A DNA stretch of 64,000 bases, from positions 62,001 to 126,000 of the forward strand of contig DLCK01000084.1 of assembly GCA_002480565.1 (NCBI GenBank), written 5' to 3'. The DNA is from Phycisphaerales bacterium UBA7800. GTDB lineage: Bacteria; Planctomycetota; Phycisphaerae; Phycisphaerales; Phycisphaeraceae. Below are positions 9,172 through 19,333 of this stretch, piece after piece; position 1 is the first letter of the stretch; every line of letters starts with the position of its first letter. Both the position numbers and the translations under genes were made by a program. The notes under the pieces are model-generated. The model did no database searches. It saw only the letters and a list, made by a program, of their open reading frames with translations, and was not told the origin of the DNA.

Positions 9172-10020
9172 TTAGCCTGATTTAGAATTTATTCCCCTCC
9201 ATTTACCGGGTGTCCGCCCTGTTGCAAGTCGGAAAGATCGAATGAAATACTTTTCGCTGACATAACCACAAGCCAAAGCGACTTGTCGTAATGGCCAGTT
9301 GGTCGCATCAAGTAATTCATAAGCTCGCTTGATCCGCTGGCTGTTGATGTAGCTACTGGGCGACATGTTCAGTTCGGACTTAAACGCGCGCTGCAATGTC
9401 ACGCGATCCACTTTCAACAAGTTGGCAAGTTCGTTGACATTCATCCCGATGTGCGGTTGTGATTCAAGCATCGCGCATGCCAGTTCAACCAGATGCCCTC
9501 GATTGTTCTGACTGGTGATTTCGGGCATCAGTGCTTTGCCAATAGCATTGATGAGTTGATGTAAAATCGCCATCGCCTGGTGGGGTTGGCGAGTCGATTG
9601 TCCAAAGAGTTTGTGCATGGCTTTAAAGTGCTTCAACACCGCTGTCGGATTCTGAGGCTTCACCACAGGCAATCGTGGCGTCATCCCACAAGCTTTAAAC
9701 ACGCTCCTTGCACCTGCCCCACGGAGTTGGATTTCATACCACCCCCAGTGACTGTGTTCACCACCACCAAAACAAATCTCCACGCCCGGCGTCGCGCAGA
9801 ACATATCTCCGCGATTTAGTTCCCACTGCTTATCATCAATTCGCACATAGCCTTTGGCATGCGTCACCACACGTAGCGTCATCCCGCTGGGCATTTGCAA
9901 AGACGTGTAGCCTGGCGGGACCACCATGCAATTGGTCTTGTTCACCCAGACCTCACAGCCAGCAGGCACATGATCCAGCAGCCACAAGCGAGGCTGTGCA
10001 AGGAGCTTTTCCTGTTGCAT
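9172..10020 (-). CDS. AraC-family transcriptional regulator
   Basis: A 282-residue regulator. The N-terminal ~120 residues resemble an AraC-type cupin sensor (GYTSLQMPSGMTLRVVTHAKGYVRID, WGWYEIQLRG). The C-terminal ~100 residues are the two-helix-turn-helix DNA-binding domain (VNELANLLKVDRVTLQRAFKSELNMSPSSYI, LRQVALACGYVSEKYFIRSFRLATGRTPGKWR). It is divergent from the GH95-like gene with 79 bp between start codons and stands just upstream of the sialidase-like gene on the same strand, so it is the obvious candidate regulator of both. The ligand is presumably a breakdown sugar. Confidence 0.92.
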   Translation of the reverse strand: MQQEKLLAQPRLWLLDHVPAGCEVWVNKTNCMVVPPGYTSLQMPSGMTLRVVTHAKGYVRIDDKQWELNRGDMFCATPGVEICFGGGEHSHWGWYEIQLRGAGARSVFKACGMTPRLPVVKPQNPTAVLKHFKAMHKLFGQSTRQPHQAMAILHQLINAIGKALMPEITSQNNRGHLVELACAMLESQPHIGMNVNELANLLKVDRVTLQRAFKSELNMSPSSYINSQRIKRAYELLDATNWPLRQVALACGYVSEKYFIRSFRLATGRTPGKWRGINSKSG

Positions 10021-10099
10021 CCAAATGACACCTTCATTGAATCAGATTGAGTATGAATCACGAATAATAACCATGATATCATGATCTCTGTAAATTTTA

Positions 10100-12376
10100 A
10101 TGCATCCTTTGAACACCTTGCCTAACAATATCTGGAACGCACATATGACACTCTCCAACGGACACTGGGCATTCCCATTACCACGTACACACACCGGGTT
10201 ACTACTTGGTAATGCCACCATGGGACTGATGATCTGGGGGGAAGACAACCTGCTGAAGATCACCATCGGTCGAGCTGATCTCTGGGATCACCGTGGTGGG
10301 ATGACATGGTCTGCCAAACAAAACTTTGCGGACATTCGTCGCTGTCTGGAAGCCAATGATGAAGCCAGACTCCGCTCCCTGTTTGTCACTGACACCCAAG
10401 ACCAACCCGGCCAACCCGGCCAACCCCAGCGACCAAGTATCATTCCCGTAGGCCGTGTCGATCTGGAGTTGGCAAACGGCGTCGTTCTCCAAACCGGCAG
10501 CCTCGACATGGCAACTGGTATCGCAACGATCACCTGCCTGCATAACGGTGTCGAAAAAAATATCACAGTCATCCAAAGTATGGATCAACAACTTGCAGCC
10601 ATCACCTTTGATGATCCGACGATCCTCGCCAAGTGCATCAACATGCCTGCCTATGTCACTGCCGGCGATCAACTCAAAGACATCAGCTTTGCCCCGCCCA
10701 CGCACATCGACGATCCCACCTTCGGCGGATTCATTCAACCTTTCCCAAATGATCCGGGAATCGCGGCGGGATACCAACGTGATGGCAATACACTCTGGCT
10801 GACCACCACGCGAAATGACAGTGTCGATGCGATGCACGCCGATACGAAAAACACCTTGAATAAAGTCATTTCCCAAGGTTTACCCACTATTACTCAAGCC
10901 AACAAAACATGGTGGGACACCTATTGGCAGGACGTGCCTCAACTTGATTTACCCAACGACAAACTCCAATTCCTCTACGACTATGGCATGTACAAATTCG
11001 CATGCTCATCGCAACCTGATGGCATTGCCTGCACACTCCAGGGCCCATGGATCGAAGACTACACGTTGCCCCCATGGTCCAGCGACTACCACTTCAACAT
11101 CAACGTGCAGATGTGCTATTGGCCAGCGTACAAAGGCAATCGTCTCTCGCATCTCAAACCGCTCTTTGATCTGATCTTTTCTTGGGAAGATACGCTCCGT
11201 GAAAATGCGCGACTCTTTGTGGGCATTAATGATGGGATCATGATGCCTCATGCGGTTGATGATCGCTGTGTCTGCATGGGCGGATTCTGGACCGGTTGCA
11301 TTGACCACGCGTGCAGTGCATGGATGGCGATGATGATGTTCGACTATGTCCGCTACACAGGGGACATGGATTACCTGCAGGATAAAGTCTATCCCTTCAT
11401 GGCAGGAACCATGCGCGTGTATGAAGCAATGCTTGAGAAAGTCGGCGACGCCTACAGCTTGCCAGTAAGTGTCAGCCCCGAGTATCGCGGAGCAGAGATG
11501 AACGCATGGGGACGTGATGCAAGTTTTCAGCTTGCAGCCATCCACCGACTCCTTGAAGACCTTGTGCAAGCAAGCAAAATGCTTCAAATACCAGTCGATC
11601 AAAACTGGCTGGATATCCAACAACACCTGCCATGCGTGACGACCAAGGATGTGAATCAAAAAACCATGATCGCTCATTGGGAAGGTGTCCATCTTGAGGA
11701 AAGCCATCGTCATCATTCACACCTTGGCGCGATCTCGCCATTCGACACGATTGACGTCCATGATGAGCAATACCAAACGTTGGTCAACACCACCCTGGAT
11801 CATTGGGTTGCAATGGGCATGGGACTTTGGAGTGGTTGGTGCGTCCCATGGGCCAGCATGATTCACAGCCGTATGCACAACGGCATCGCAGCGGAACTGC
11901 TCCTGGAACTCTGGGAACGCATCTTCACCAATCAAGGACATGGCACACTCCACGACATCGAAGCATGCGGCATAAGCGTCATGGGCGGTTCGTTCCATGG
12001 CAAAGGTTCCCGCAATGAAATCATGCAACTCGATGCAGGCTTCGGTGCGGTGGCAGCGATTCAGGAAATGCTGTTGCACTCCAAACGAGGCGTCCTGCAA
12101 ATCATGCCCGGCGTCCCCAGACACTGGGAAACATGCGGGTTTGGCCCCATCCCCACGGAGTTTGGCGTGCATGTTTCTGCGACACGTCGGAATCATCAAC
12201 TCCACGAAATCACACTGATCGCCAAGCGCGATACGACCTTGCGAATCGCCAACCCATGGGCAGGTGAGGTTCAGGTAACCGATCAAACGGGGCATGTGCA
12301 GGTGTTAAATAATCAAGTGTTGAGGTTGGAACTTAAACAAGACGATTGTTTGAAACTGACTTGTGTGTCGAAGTGA
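10100..12376 (+). CDS. Glycoside hydrolase family 95-like protein
   Basis: A 758-residue protein with the GH95 layout: an N-terminal beta domain (GLLLGNATMGLMIWGEDNLLKITIGRADLWDHRGG), a central (alpha/alpha)6 barrel and a C-terminal beta domain. The NIN motif of the active site is N333-I-N335 (FNINVQMCYW). The region of the general acid is VSPEYRG with E461, and the QIDGNFGG region is MQLDAGFG with D645, matching the Asn/Asn, Glu and Asp used by the Bifidobacterium 1,2-alpha-L-fucosidase. GH95 enzymes release alpha-L-fucose or alpha-L-galactose. There is no signal peptide. An internal ATG at 10145 is an alternative start. Confidence 0.82.
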   Translation: MHPLNTLPNNIWNAHMTLSNGHWAFPLPRTHTGLLLGNATMGLMIWGEDNLLKITIGRADLWDHRGGMTWSAKQNFADIRRCLEANDEARLRSLFVTDTQDQPGQPGQPQRPSIIPVGRVDLELANGVVLQTGSLDMATGIATITCLHNGVEKNITVIQSMDQQLAAITFDDPTILAKCINMPAYVTAGDQLKDISFAPPTHIDDPTFGGFIQPFPNDPGIAAGYQRDGNTLWLTTTRNDSVDAMHADTKNTLNKVISQGLPTITQANKTWWDTYWQDVPQLDLPNDKLQFLYDYGMYKFACSSQPDGIACTLQGPWIEDYTLPPWSSDYHFNINVQMCYWPAYKGNRLSHLKPLFDLIFSWEDTLRENARLFVGINDGIMMPHAVDDRCVCMGGFWTGCIDHACSAWMAMMMFDYVRYTGDMDYLQDKVYPFMAGTMRVYEAMLEKVGDAYSLPVSVSPEYRGAEMNAWGRDASFQLAAIHRLLEDLVQASKMLQIPVDQNWLDIQQHLPCVTTKDVNQKTMIAHWEGVHLEESHRHHSHLGAISPFDTIDVHDEQYQTLVNTTLDHWVAMGMGLWSGWCVPWASMIHSRMHNGIAAELLLELWERIFTNQGHGTLHDIEACGISVMGGSFHGKGSRNEIMQLDAGFGAVAAIQEMLLHSKRGVLQIMPGVPRHWETCGFGPIPTEFGVHVSATRRNHQLHEITLIAKRDTTLRIANPWAGEVQVTDQTGHVQVLNNQVLRLELKQDDCLKLTCVSK

Positions 12377-12450
12377 TTGTCACTTTAAACATGACAGTTG
12401 ACCCCGGGGGTTGAAACCCCACGGGCTTTATTTCAATGTCGGGTGACAAT
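12376..12450. repeat. Nested palindromic element between convergent genes
   Basis: ATTGTCAC (12376-12383) and GTGACAAT (12443-12450) are an 8-bp inverted pair that starts at the stop codon of the GH95-like gene. Inside it lies GGGGTTGAAACCCC (12407-12420), itself flanked by CCCC and CGGG and followed by CTTTATTT. It may act as a bidirectional terminator or be a REP-like element. Confidence 0.55.
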
Positions 12451-12467
12451 TGCGTTTAATTACGTGT

Positions 12468-15400
12468 TTATAATTCGATGGTTGTTGACTCGTTCGTTTT
12501 TCCGATGGCTGTATGCGTTTGACCATTGATGGTGACATTGACTTGACCTTCACCGATAACGGTTAACGTCGTCGTTTTGCCAACACGTAATTCCGCGGAG
12601 GGACCGGTGGATTTTAGGGTGATGTCGTTTGCTTGGATCTCGCCTTGATCCATGAGTAGCAGATGCGTCTGATCGTGACGTTGGAGCATTGCGCCGTATG
12701 TACCGGTAAATTGGATCTGCTTGTGATTCACAGTGGTTTGTTCACGGTTGTGCAACAGGACATCATTGACTTGATCGCCGGTGACGACTGTGCCGACCAC
12801 TGTATCGCCTTGCTTAATGAGTGTTGCGGAGACTGGTTTGCGATGGCCCAGCGGACGCAGCACAGCGGTGTAATGTGTCGCAGCATCCTTGGAAACCTGC
12901 AAGTGTCGCATGGAAAACGGCACGCGGTTTTTCTCGGCAGTCCCCAGGTTCAACGTATTGTCAGTCACCGACTCATCAATGAATGTCTGATCAGGCAAAA
13001 GCACCTGCATGTCCGTGCCAAAGCGTCCGACAAAACGATAGTCACCATCAGCAACGCGCGTTTCGGATTGGCCGACGACTTGTAAATGCCAATGCGATGG
13101 GATCGAACTGTCCAGATGCAGATCGTCATGCAGCAGTGCGTATTCATCCTTGATCCACCAGACACTTCGCGCGTTTGCTGGATTCTTTTCATTAAAGCGA
13201 TCAAAGGCGACCTGCACCAACTCATGCCGACAGTCATCATTCAAGAAGTCCGGCTCACCGGGCGCGATTGCTTTGGGATTGACACCTTGTGAAAATTGCA
13301 GATTGGGTAACGCTGCAAAACGTTGCAGGTGTCCGGGTGCCAAAGGCATGTGCGTGTCATAAAACGACAGCGTGCTGTGTCGCCATGTTTCGCCGTCTTC
13401 GCCGCCGTCATAAATCAACGGTTTGCCATCGACAAAGAGAATAATACTGCCTTCGGTTCGGTGATAGCGATACCCGCCGGGGCCGAGTTTAAAGAGCAGG
13501 TAAAACTCATCAGTCTCATTGAAGTGATCGCGGAAGATACTGCCAAAACCTTCGAGTCGGCGACTGGTCAGTACCGGCTGTTTATTGATTGCAGTGTCCG
13601 CCACATGTGGATTGGACAGGTACAACGGGATATCACCAAAGTGTCCTCCCGAAACATTACAACTGACAAACGCCCAACGGAGCAGATTGGAAAAATCAGA
13701 ATCGCTTTTGTCAAAGTAGTCAGCAAGAATCGCCCAGTGTTCGGGGATTTCGCTTCCCAGTGACGCATGATCGCCGATGGGTGCTACGCGTCGGATTTTA
13801 TCCAGTTCATGATAGGTCGCATCATCACAGGGCAGCGCCATCTGCGGGATGGTCGTCGGGATGCCAGGTGTAAGCAGGAGGATGCCCCAACCGAGCAACT
13901 CTTTGAGCAACTCAACTTGAGCCGGATCAAGCAAGCCGACCTGCGCCAATCGGATTAACAGATGCAATCGACACTTCATGGCATGCAGATAATAGCAAGC
14001 CGGATTTTCATACCATCGACCACTTGCAGGTGTGCAGTATGCCTTCATGCCCTGTTCGGTCATTTCCAGAGCGTGTTGAATAAAACCTTTTGCATCGGGA
14101 TTACCGGGAAAAACCAAACCCACCGTACCGACCACATCGACGCGGTCCGCTTCAAAGTTGGCATTGCGTGAACCGTAGTTCCAGTTCATAAAGTCGCGTG
14201 TGCGGTGCAGGTGTCCAATGAGAATAAAGCTCTGACGGATGAGTCGTTCCTCGTCTTCGGTAAAGACACCACTTGCTGCCAGCGCGTCATACTCCTCACA
14301 CCAAGGCGTGAGATTCCGTGCGCCTACCGGCGAGTACATATCCGAATATTCACGTCCGAGTAGAATCATGCGACTGCGTATGGGGGCCTGAGCGACGAGT
14401 TGCAGTTTGGTTCGCCATGCGATGAGTGGGTCAGCTTCAAGCAGAAATGCCAAGCCCCCATAACCGGGCTTGTTGGGATTTTGCGTGACCTTTTGCCAGG
14501 CAGATTTAAAGGCATTCTTGTCACGGGTCTTGCGCATCTGCATGATTCGAGAGGATGGTCCCCAGACCACTGGACGTTCACAGGTATCCTGCCTGTCAAG
14601 CTCCCAACGGATAAAGTCATCGAGTCGTGGAGACGAGTTTTTGTGTTGCAGTTCTGAGAGATGTTTGTGTACACCATCATTTAAATCACGCTCGGAAACT
14701 GCAATGCCCCAATACCGTTCGCCCTTGAACATGGGGAAGCGAAAACAGACTTTGGCGTCACGGTTATCTGTCTTTGCAACGTAGTTGGCAGTGATCATGG
14801 AAATCGTCGAGCCTACCATTTCAGGATACGGCCAATCCAATTCTCGGTTGCCATCAATGGGACCATGCGAGATGACATCGAAATCTTCATCCTTCCATTC
14901 ACCGCGCCGGATGGTAAAGACTGAAATATAATCATCATCCTTGAGTTGGGCAGGTGTCATGGCATATGCAAAACCTTGAGGCGGTATCCACCATGGTGTC
15001 TGTTCCTGAAGCCTTGCAAGTAAACGGTCTTGATCGCCATCAAGGTCTTCCCAACACTTACTTCGCCCCCCGCCGATCCAATGCAAATATCCGCGACCAC
15101 CAAGACAATCAGCAAAGCTCAATTCAAAAGCAGTGTCAGTGACAACGGGCGTGTCAATTTTTTCATGCACCAACAAAACCGGTTCACCTTCATGAGCAGT
15201 CAAAGTATAGGTGATGGTCGTTTGATCACTTAATGTGTATGCAACCTCAACGACTGCGCGGATAGCGCCTTGCTCAAGAACTTGCGTTTTTTGCGAAGTA
15301 ACCGTTAACCCATCAGGCAGATGAAACTGCCCCTGCCCACGCCATTGTCCGTCTTGCCCCTGCACTGCAAGAATCGGCCCAATGTACTTATCCGCATCAA

Positions 15401-16712
15401 ACGGGATGGCAAATGCAGCCGACTGCGTATCAATAATCAGCCGCTGTTTATCCGAATCCACCTGGAGATTCAAATGACTTGGTCGCGCAATGCTCGCGGC
15501 GGATTGCTTACCATCAATACGTCGGTAAATCACCAGCCGTTTAGTGACGTAGGCATCCAGACCGGTCATGCTCCAGACTTTGCCATCAGCAAGTTGGCAG
15601 GCTTGAACCTGATCAGGTGTCTGTGTATCGACCACAAATAGTTCATCATCACCAACAGCCGTTGCGTCCAATTCAACAGGCCAATCCAAGCCGACAATCT
15701 GTCGTGGGAAGTCATAGGCAAAGGGATTGCGTAGCGTCATCTGTCCAATGCGTTCCCATTGACTTTCGCGCGCATGCCACTGTCGCGGGAGGATGGGCAA
15801 TTCATTGGGCAACGGCGTGGGCGATGCACTTTTCCATTGCTTGATGCTCCGATCCAGATGGGTGATGCGACCTTCATTAACTGTGATATCACGCGCGACA
15901 AAGCGTGTGCAATTGGCATGTACAGATGGGTCCAAACAGACCGCTAAAAATGCATGACATCCCACCGGGACATGCAGCAGTTCAAAATGCCCGTGTTCAT
16001 CGGTGAGACCTTCGACACTTTCGAGCTTGCCGATGTTCGGCTCAAAGTGCATGTCAGAAGATAAATAGTTCAGCGGGTCGATGGGTTTGTAATCCATCTC
16101 AAGTCCCAGGACGATGCGTGTATGTGCAACAGGCTTCCCGTTTGCGAATGTGATCCGCCCGGTGACTGTGCCAACTGCCGTGCTTCTTGCCGGTGGCGTT
16201 GATGTTGGCTTTGTTTTGACTTTATGTGCGGTGATACGCTGCTGCAATGACGGGGGCAAATCCGCATCGACATACATACCAGCGTAGGTATCCACCCAAT
16301 CCTTCTGCTTCTGATCTACTGCAAGGTTTCGCGCCTGGTTATACCAATGGATCATTTTTTCGGACATTTGTCGAACATATTCAAACTGCGTATAGCCTTG
16401 TTTTTTTTCAAGTGAAGAGCGATAGGCACCGGTGTTATTAAAGCGACCGAAATAGCGCATCTGCATCAGTGCGTGTTCAAATTCATCAGTGTTGGATTGC
16501 TTGATCAGAGCATATGCCATTTGCATATCCGAAAGTCCGATACTCACTTCAAACATCAACTTGAGGTATTGGGCTTCTGGAAGTTGGCCTGACTCTTTGG
16601 CCAGCTGGCAATGTCGCCGCGCTGTTTCGTAGCGATATTCCTTGAGGCATTGCTCAATGAATGGGATATAGTGTTCTGCAGTGTCTGACGATGAAAATGA
16701 TGCGGTACTCAT
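12468..16712 (-). CDS. Large heparinase II/III-like multidomain protein
   Basis: A 1414-residue protein without signal peptide. About residues 10-150 are helical and TPR-like. About 185-290 form a carboxypeptidase-regulatory-like beta domain (VTGRITFANGKPVAHTRIVLGL, GLTDEHGHFELLHVPVGCH). The next ~400 residues are beta-rich. About residues 700-1000 are helical, as in the alpha-toroid of family 8/12/15/17/21 polysaccharide lyases. The C-terminal beta-sandwich shows the heparinase II/III hallmark (GGYRYHRTEGSIILFVDGKPLIYDGG followed by HSTLSFYD). Such enzymes cleave uronic-acid glycans by beta-elimination, but the catalytic residues cannot be assigned safely, so lyase activity is inferred. It lies between GH95-like and LacI genes. 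Confidence 0.7.
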   Translation of the reverse strand: MSTASFSSSDTAEHYIPFIEQCLKEYRYETARRHCQLAKESGQLPEAQYLKLMFEVSIGLSDMQMAYALIKQSNTDEFEHALMQMRYFGRFNNTGAYRSSLEKKQGYTQFEYVRQMSEKMIHWYNQARNLAVDQKQKDWVDTYAGMYVDADLPPSLQQRITAHKVKTKPTSTPPARSTAVGTVTGRITFANGKPVAHTRIVLGLEMDYKPIDPLNYLSSDMHFEPNIGKLESVEGLTDEHGHFELLHVPVGCHAFLAVCLDPSVHANCTRFVARDITVNEGRITHLDRSIKQWKSASPTPLPNELPILPRQWHARESQWERIGQMTLRNPFAYDFPRQIVGLDWPVELDATAVGDDELFVVDTQTPDQVQACQLADGKVWSMTGLDAYVTKRLVIYRRIDGKQSAASIARPSHLNLQVDSDKQRLIIDTQSAAFAIPFDADKYIGPILAVQGQDGQWRGQGQFHLPDGLTVTSQKTQVLEQGAIRAVVEVAYTLSDQTTITYTLTAHEGEPVLLVHEKIDTPVVTDTAFELSFADCLGGRGYLHWIGGGRSKCWEDLDGDQDRLLARLQEQTPWWIPPQGFAYAMTPAQLKDDDYISVFTIRRGEWKDEDFDVISHGPIDGNRELDWPYPEMVGSTISMITANYVAKTDNRDAKVCFRFPMFKGERYWGIAVSERDLNDGVHKHLSELQHKNSSPRLDDFIRWELDRQDTCERPVVWGPSSRIMQMRKTRDKNAFKSAWQKVTQNPNKPGYGGLAFLLEADPLIAWRTKLQLVAQAPIRSRMILLGREYSDMYSPVGARNLTPWCEEYDALAASGVFTEDEERLIRQSFILIGHLHRTRDFMNWNYGSRNANFEADRVDVVGTVGLVFPGNPDAKGFIQHALEMTEQGMKAYCTPASGRWYENPACYYLHAMKCRLHLLIRLAQVGLLDPAQVELLKELLGWGILLLTPGIPTTIPQMALPCDDATYHELDKIRRVAPIGDHASLGSEIPEHWAILADYFDKSDSDFSNLLRWAFVSCNVSGGHFGDIPLYLSNPHVADTAINKQPVLTSRRLEGFGSIFRDHFNETDEFYLLFKLGPGGYRYHRTEGSIILFVDGKPLIYDGGEDGETWRHSTLSFYDTHMPLAPGHLQRFAALPNLQFSQGVNPKAIAPGEPDFLNDDCRHELVQVAFDRFNEKNPANARSVWWIKDEYALLHDDLHLDSSIPSHWHLQVVGQSETRVADGDYRFVGRFGTDMQVLLPDQTFIDESVTDNTLNLGTAEKNRVPFSMRHLQVSKDAATHYTAVLRPLGHRKPVSATLIKQGDTVVGTVVTGDQVNDVLLHNREQTTVNHKQIQFTGTYGAMLQRHDQTHLLLMDQGEIQANDITLKSTGPSAELRVGKTTTLTVIGEGQVNVTINGQTHTAIGKTNESTTIEL

Positions 16713-16805
16713 GCAAAGATGATTGCAGGTTCCATTTGAAAATCAATCCTGATCGCAGTGATAGTTTTAGTGAATTTCTCGATGCAGTATCAGATGCACT
16801 GAGAG

Positions 16806-17855
16806 TTACACGCTGGGTTTGACAATCTCTGCCAGGTCGCCTGATCTTGGTTTACAGACTGATTTTCGCTCGATGAGCGTCGTGCCGATCATGACTTGGC
16901 GTGGCGCGTTGTCATTGCTGTTAATACTGTCATTAAGCAGCGAAAGTACTTCGGACGCCAATTGATCCAATGGTTGTGCCAGCGTCGTCAACGGTGGATT
17001 GACATATTCGGAAACACTGGAGACTTCCATACCAATGATGGATAGTTCTTCTGGGACTTTGATATGCAGTACATTGGTTAATTCATAAATTGCAGCGATG
17101 GTAAGATCTTCACCACCGATGACCAATGCCGTAGGATTCTGTTCCAGCAGATCAATGAGCGTCTGATGTAAAGGTTGATGATTAGTCAGCCCCACTGCAA
17201 GATGATCTTCAGGCAATCCGGCAGCGGTCATCACATCGCGCAGTCCAATGATACGTTGCTCAAATCCCCAGTCATCTTCTTCGGCAATGAAGGCGATTTT
17301 TTTGTGACCGTGCTTGAGAAAATGTTCACCGGCCAAGCGTCCGCCAAGAGCATGATCCGTTGCCACAGAACTAAAAGATTCGACTCCTAAACGATTGACC
17401 AACACAATCGGAACCGACTGGAGACTTTGCAGTTTCTCAAGTGTCTGTTGATCCCATGTCAGTGCGATGACACCATCTATAAATCGCGTTCCCAATTGCT
17501 CAACGTTGTCTTCGGTATAGACTTCTGCAGTGATGTCGTAACGAGCCATCTCACAAATGAGCTGGGACAGCATAACAGGCACAAAGCCCCCGTAAACTGC
17601 GTAACGCATGCGATCCACTACCAAGGCAACCGTACTGCGGCGGACTGCTGCGCGTGGTTTGAATCCTGCTTCGCGTGCGGCAGCCAGGACCTGTAACCGA
17701 GTCTTCTCACTGATTCGACCACGTTGGTTAAGGACGCGACTGATGGTACTGGTCGACAAGCCGGTCTGTTTGGCCAAATCATAGATGGACGACAGTTTCT
17801 TGCCATCGGGATTGGGTGAATCTGATTTATTGGGACCGCTGGAGCGTTTACTCAA
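16806..17855 (-). CDS. LacI-family transcriptional regulator
   Basis: A LacI/GalR regulator: the helix-turn-helix SSIYDLAKQTGLSTSTISRVLN lies near the N-terminus and is followed by a periplasmic-binding-protein-like sensor (DGVIALTWDQ, IVLVNRLGVESFSSVATDHALGGRLAGEHFLKHGHKKIAFI). I choose a TTG at 17855 because AAAGG stands 9 bases before it and it gives the usual 349 residues; the frame stays open to an ATG at 18011, which would add 52 atypical residues. It is divergent from the GntR-LacI gene at 18081 and follows the heparinase-like gene, so it probably controls the surrounding carbohydrate locus. Confidence 0.88.
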   Translation of the reverse strand: MSKRSSGPNKSDSPNPDGKKLSSIYDLAKQTGLSTSTISRVLNQRGRISEKTRLQVLAAAREAGFKPRAAVRRSTVALVVDRMRYAVYGGFVPVMLSQLICEMARYDITAEVYTEDNVEQLGTRFIDGVIALTWDQQTLEKLQSLQSVPIVLVNRLGVESFSSVATDHALGGRLAGEHFLKHGHKKIAFIAEEDDWGFEQRIIGLRDVMTAAGLPEDHLAVGLTNHQPLHQTLIDLLEQNPTALVIGGEDLTIAAIYELTNVLHIKVPEELSIIGMEVSSVSEYVNPPLTTLAQPLDQLASEVLSLLNDSINSNDNAPRQVMIGTTLIERKSVCKPRSGDLAEIVKPSV

Positions 17856-18080
17856 CTTCGTCGCCTTTGTATCAACAATTTCTGAATAATAGATGATATC
17901 CGTTATTTTAGGAAATTTCACTGTGATCGGATTTTTTAATGTGATAATGTGCCTTGTTTTAATTGCTTTGTATCGAAAACCCAACAGAAACATAGCGGGG
18001 GAAGCTGACATTGACGCAACGCATGCACGGACTGGCTTAAATGCTACAATAGACGTCTTATCTGCCGTTGAACCAAATCA

Positions 18081-19229
18081 ATGGGGCCCCATTTGGAATC
18101 ATCAAAACCAGCACAAATCAACACATCATCCATTGCCCCGGGGCGAGCACCGTTGTACATGGAAGCTGCAAGGCTCATCAAACAACGCATCAAGCACGGA
18201 GAATACGCACCCAACACGTTATTACCCTCAATTCGCCAACTCTCCAAAGCGCTGGGACTTAGTCACAATGCGGTCCAACGGGCGATTCAACAACTGGAAA
18301 CCGAACGCATCGTCACCTCCCAACATGGCGTAGGAGTCAAGATTCTTGCAGGTGATGACTGTCAAACCACCGCGCATTGGATCGCATTGGTTCAACCTTA
18401 TCACAGTCTGGCTTCGGTGACGTTGCAACGCGGCCTGGAACAGGCGATGGAAGATCGTTCGAATTTCTGTGTCGTCAAAACATCGGACAACGACAACCAG
18501 CGTGAACGCCAGATCATCGATCACCTCATCGACAACGGCATCAACGGACTTCTACTTTGGCCGGTTGATAATGAACGCAATGCGGACTTTCTTAACCAGG
18601 TCGTCAAGCGTGTGCCCACGGTTCTCTTGGATCGTCAGGTCACCGGCGTGGAGGCTCCGGTGGTTGTGCATGACTATGATGCAGTCGGCCGGGAGATGGT
18701 GGACTACCTGGTCAAAAAACAGTGTCAAAAAATTCTGGTGATCTGTGATCCGGTATCCATCCCGACATTTGAAGAATGGAAAACAAGTATCAGGGAGCAA
18801 TGTCAAAAACATGGGATTGCTCAGAAATTGGAATTGATGAATGAACCAGTGCTACAGATCATCAATCAATGTCAGGACGGTGATTTCAGACTTGCACGCC
18901 AACGTACCCAAGCCCTTGGTCCGATGCTCAGAAACGGTATGTATGACGCGATCATCTGCCCGCAGCAGCAGTATCTCAAATATGTCCTTTGTGATGACGA
19001 TCTACTTGATGTGACCGAGCAGATTCCTATTTTGACGTTTGAACACGCTCAGGTTGCGCGAGACGATATTGCACTCTACCGCCCCAACATGGCTCAGTGG
19101 ACCATGGATCAATTAGCCTTGTTCCGACTGGCGATCAACCTGCTGGATCAAACCATGATCAAAGGTTCCAACCGATCACAGGTCCTCCGCATCAAGCCTG
19201 TATTAAGCACATGGCAACCGCCACAATAA
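18081..19229 (+). CDS. GntR-type HTH / LacI-type sensor regulator
   Basis: A 382-residue chimeric regulator. About residues 25-95 are a GntR winged helix (PLYMEAARLIKQRIKHGEY, LPSIRQLSKALGLSHNAVQRAIQQLETERIV). About residues 110-370 are a LacI-like sugar sensor (GINGLLLWPVDNE, VPTVLLDRQVTGVEAPVVVHDYDAVGREMVDYL). This architecture is that of Bacillus AraR. It is transcribed away from the LacI gene and converges on the sugar ABC operon. Likely target: transporter and lyase genes nearby. ATG 18081 is chosen because the GntR domain begins well before the next Met at 18159. Confidence 0.88.
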   Translation: MGPHLESSKPAQINTSSIAPGRAPLYMEAARLIKQRIKHGEYAPNTLLPSIRQLSKALGLSHNAVQRAIQQLETERIVTSQHGVGVKILAGDDCQTTAHWIALVQPYHSLASVTLQRGLEQAMEDRSNFCVVKTSDNDNQRERQIIDHLIDNGINGLLLWPVDNERNADFLNQVVKRVPTVLLDRQVTGVEAPVVVHDYDAVGREMVDYLVKKQCQKILVICDPVSIPTFEEWKTSIREQCQKHGIAQKLELMNEPVLQIINQCQDGDFRLARQRTQALGPMLRNGMYDAIICPQQQYLKYVLCDDDLLDVTEQIPILTFEHAQVARDDIALYRPNMAQWTMDQLALFRLAINLLDQTMIKGSNRSQVLRIKPVLSTWQPPQ

Positions 19230-19269
19230 TCACGGGCACGTCACCGACTAACACACATCAACCATGGAT

Positions 19270-19301
19270 AAAAAAACTGCACGCCATTGCGTAGCGTGCA
19301 G
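19270..19301 (-). terminator. Rho-independent terminator of the sugar ABC operon
   Basis: On the minus strand CTGCACGC and GCGTGCAG form a perfect 8-bp stem around a 9-base loop (19277-19301) and are followed by seven T residues (19276-19270). It lies 33 bp beyond the stop codon of the last permease gene. Confidence 0.8.
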
Positions 19302-19333
19302 CTCTTGATTTTGAATTTGATTGTGGGACTGAA

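Noticed and set aside
10202..10876. Long antisense frame within the GH95-like gene
   Set aside because: The plus-strand protein has family motifs along its full length; the antisense frame has none and follows from codon bias.
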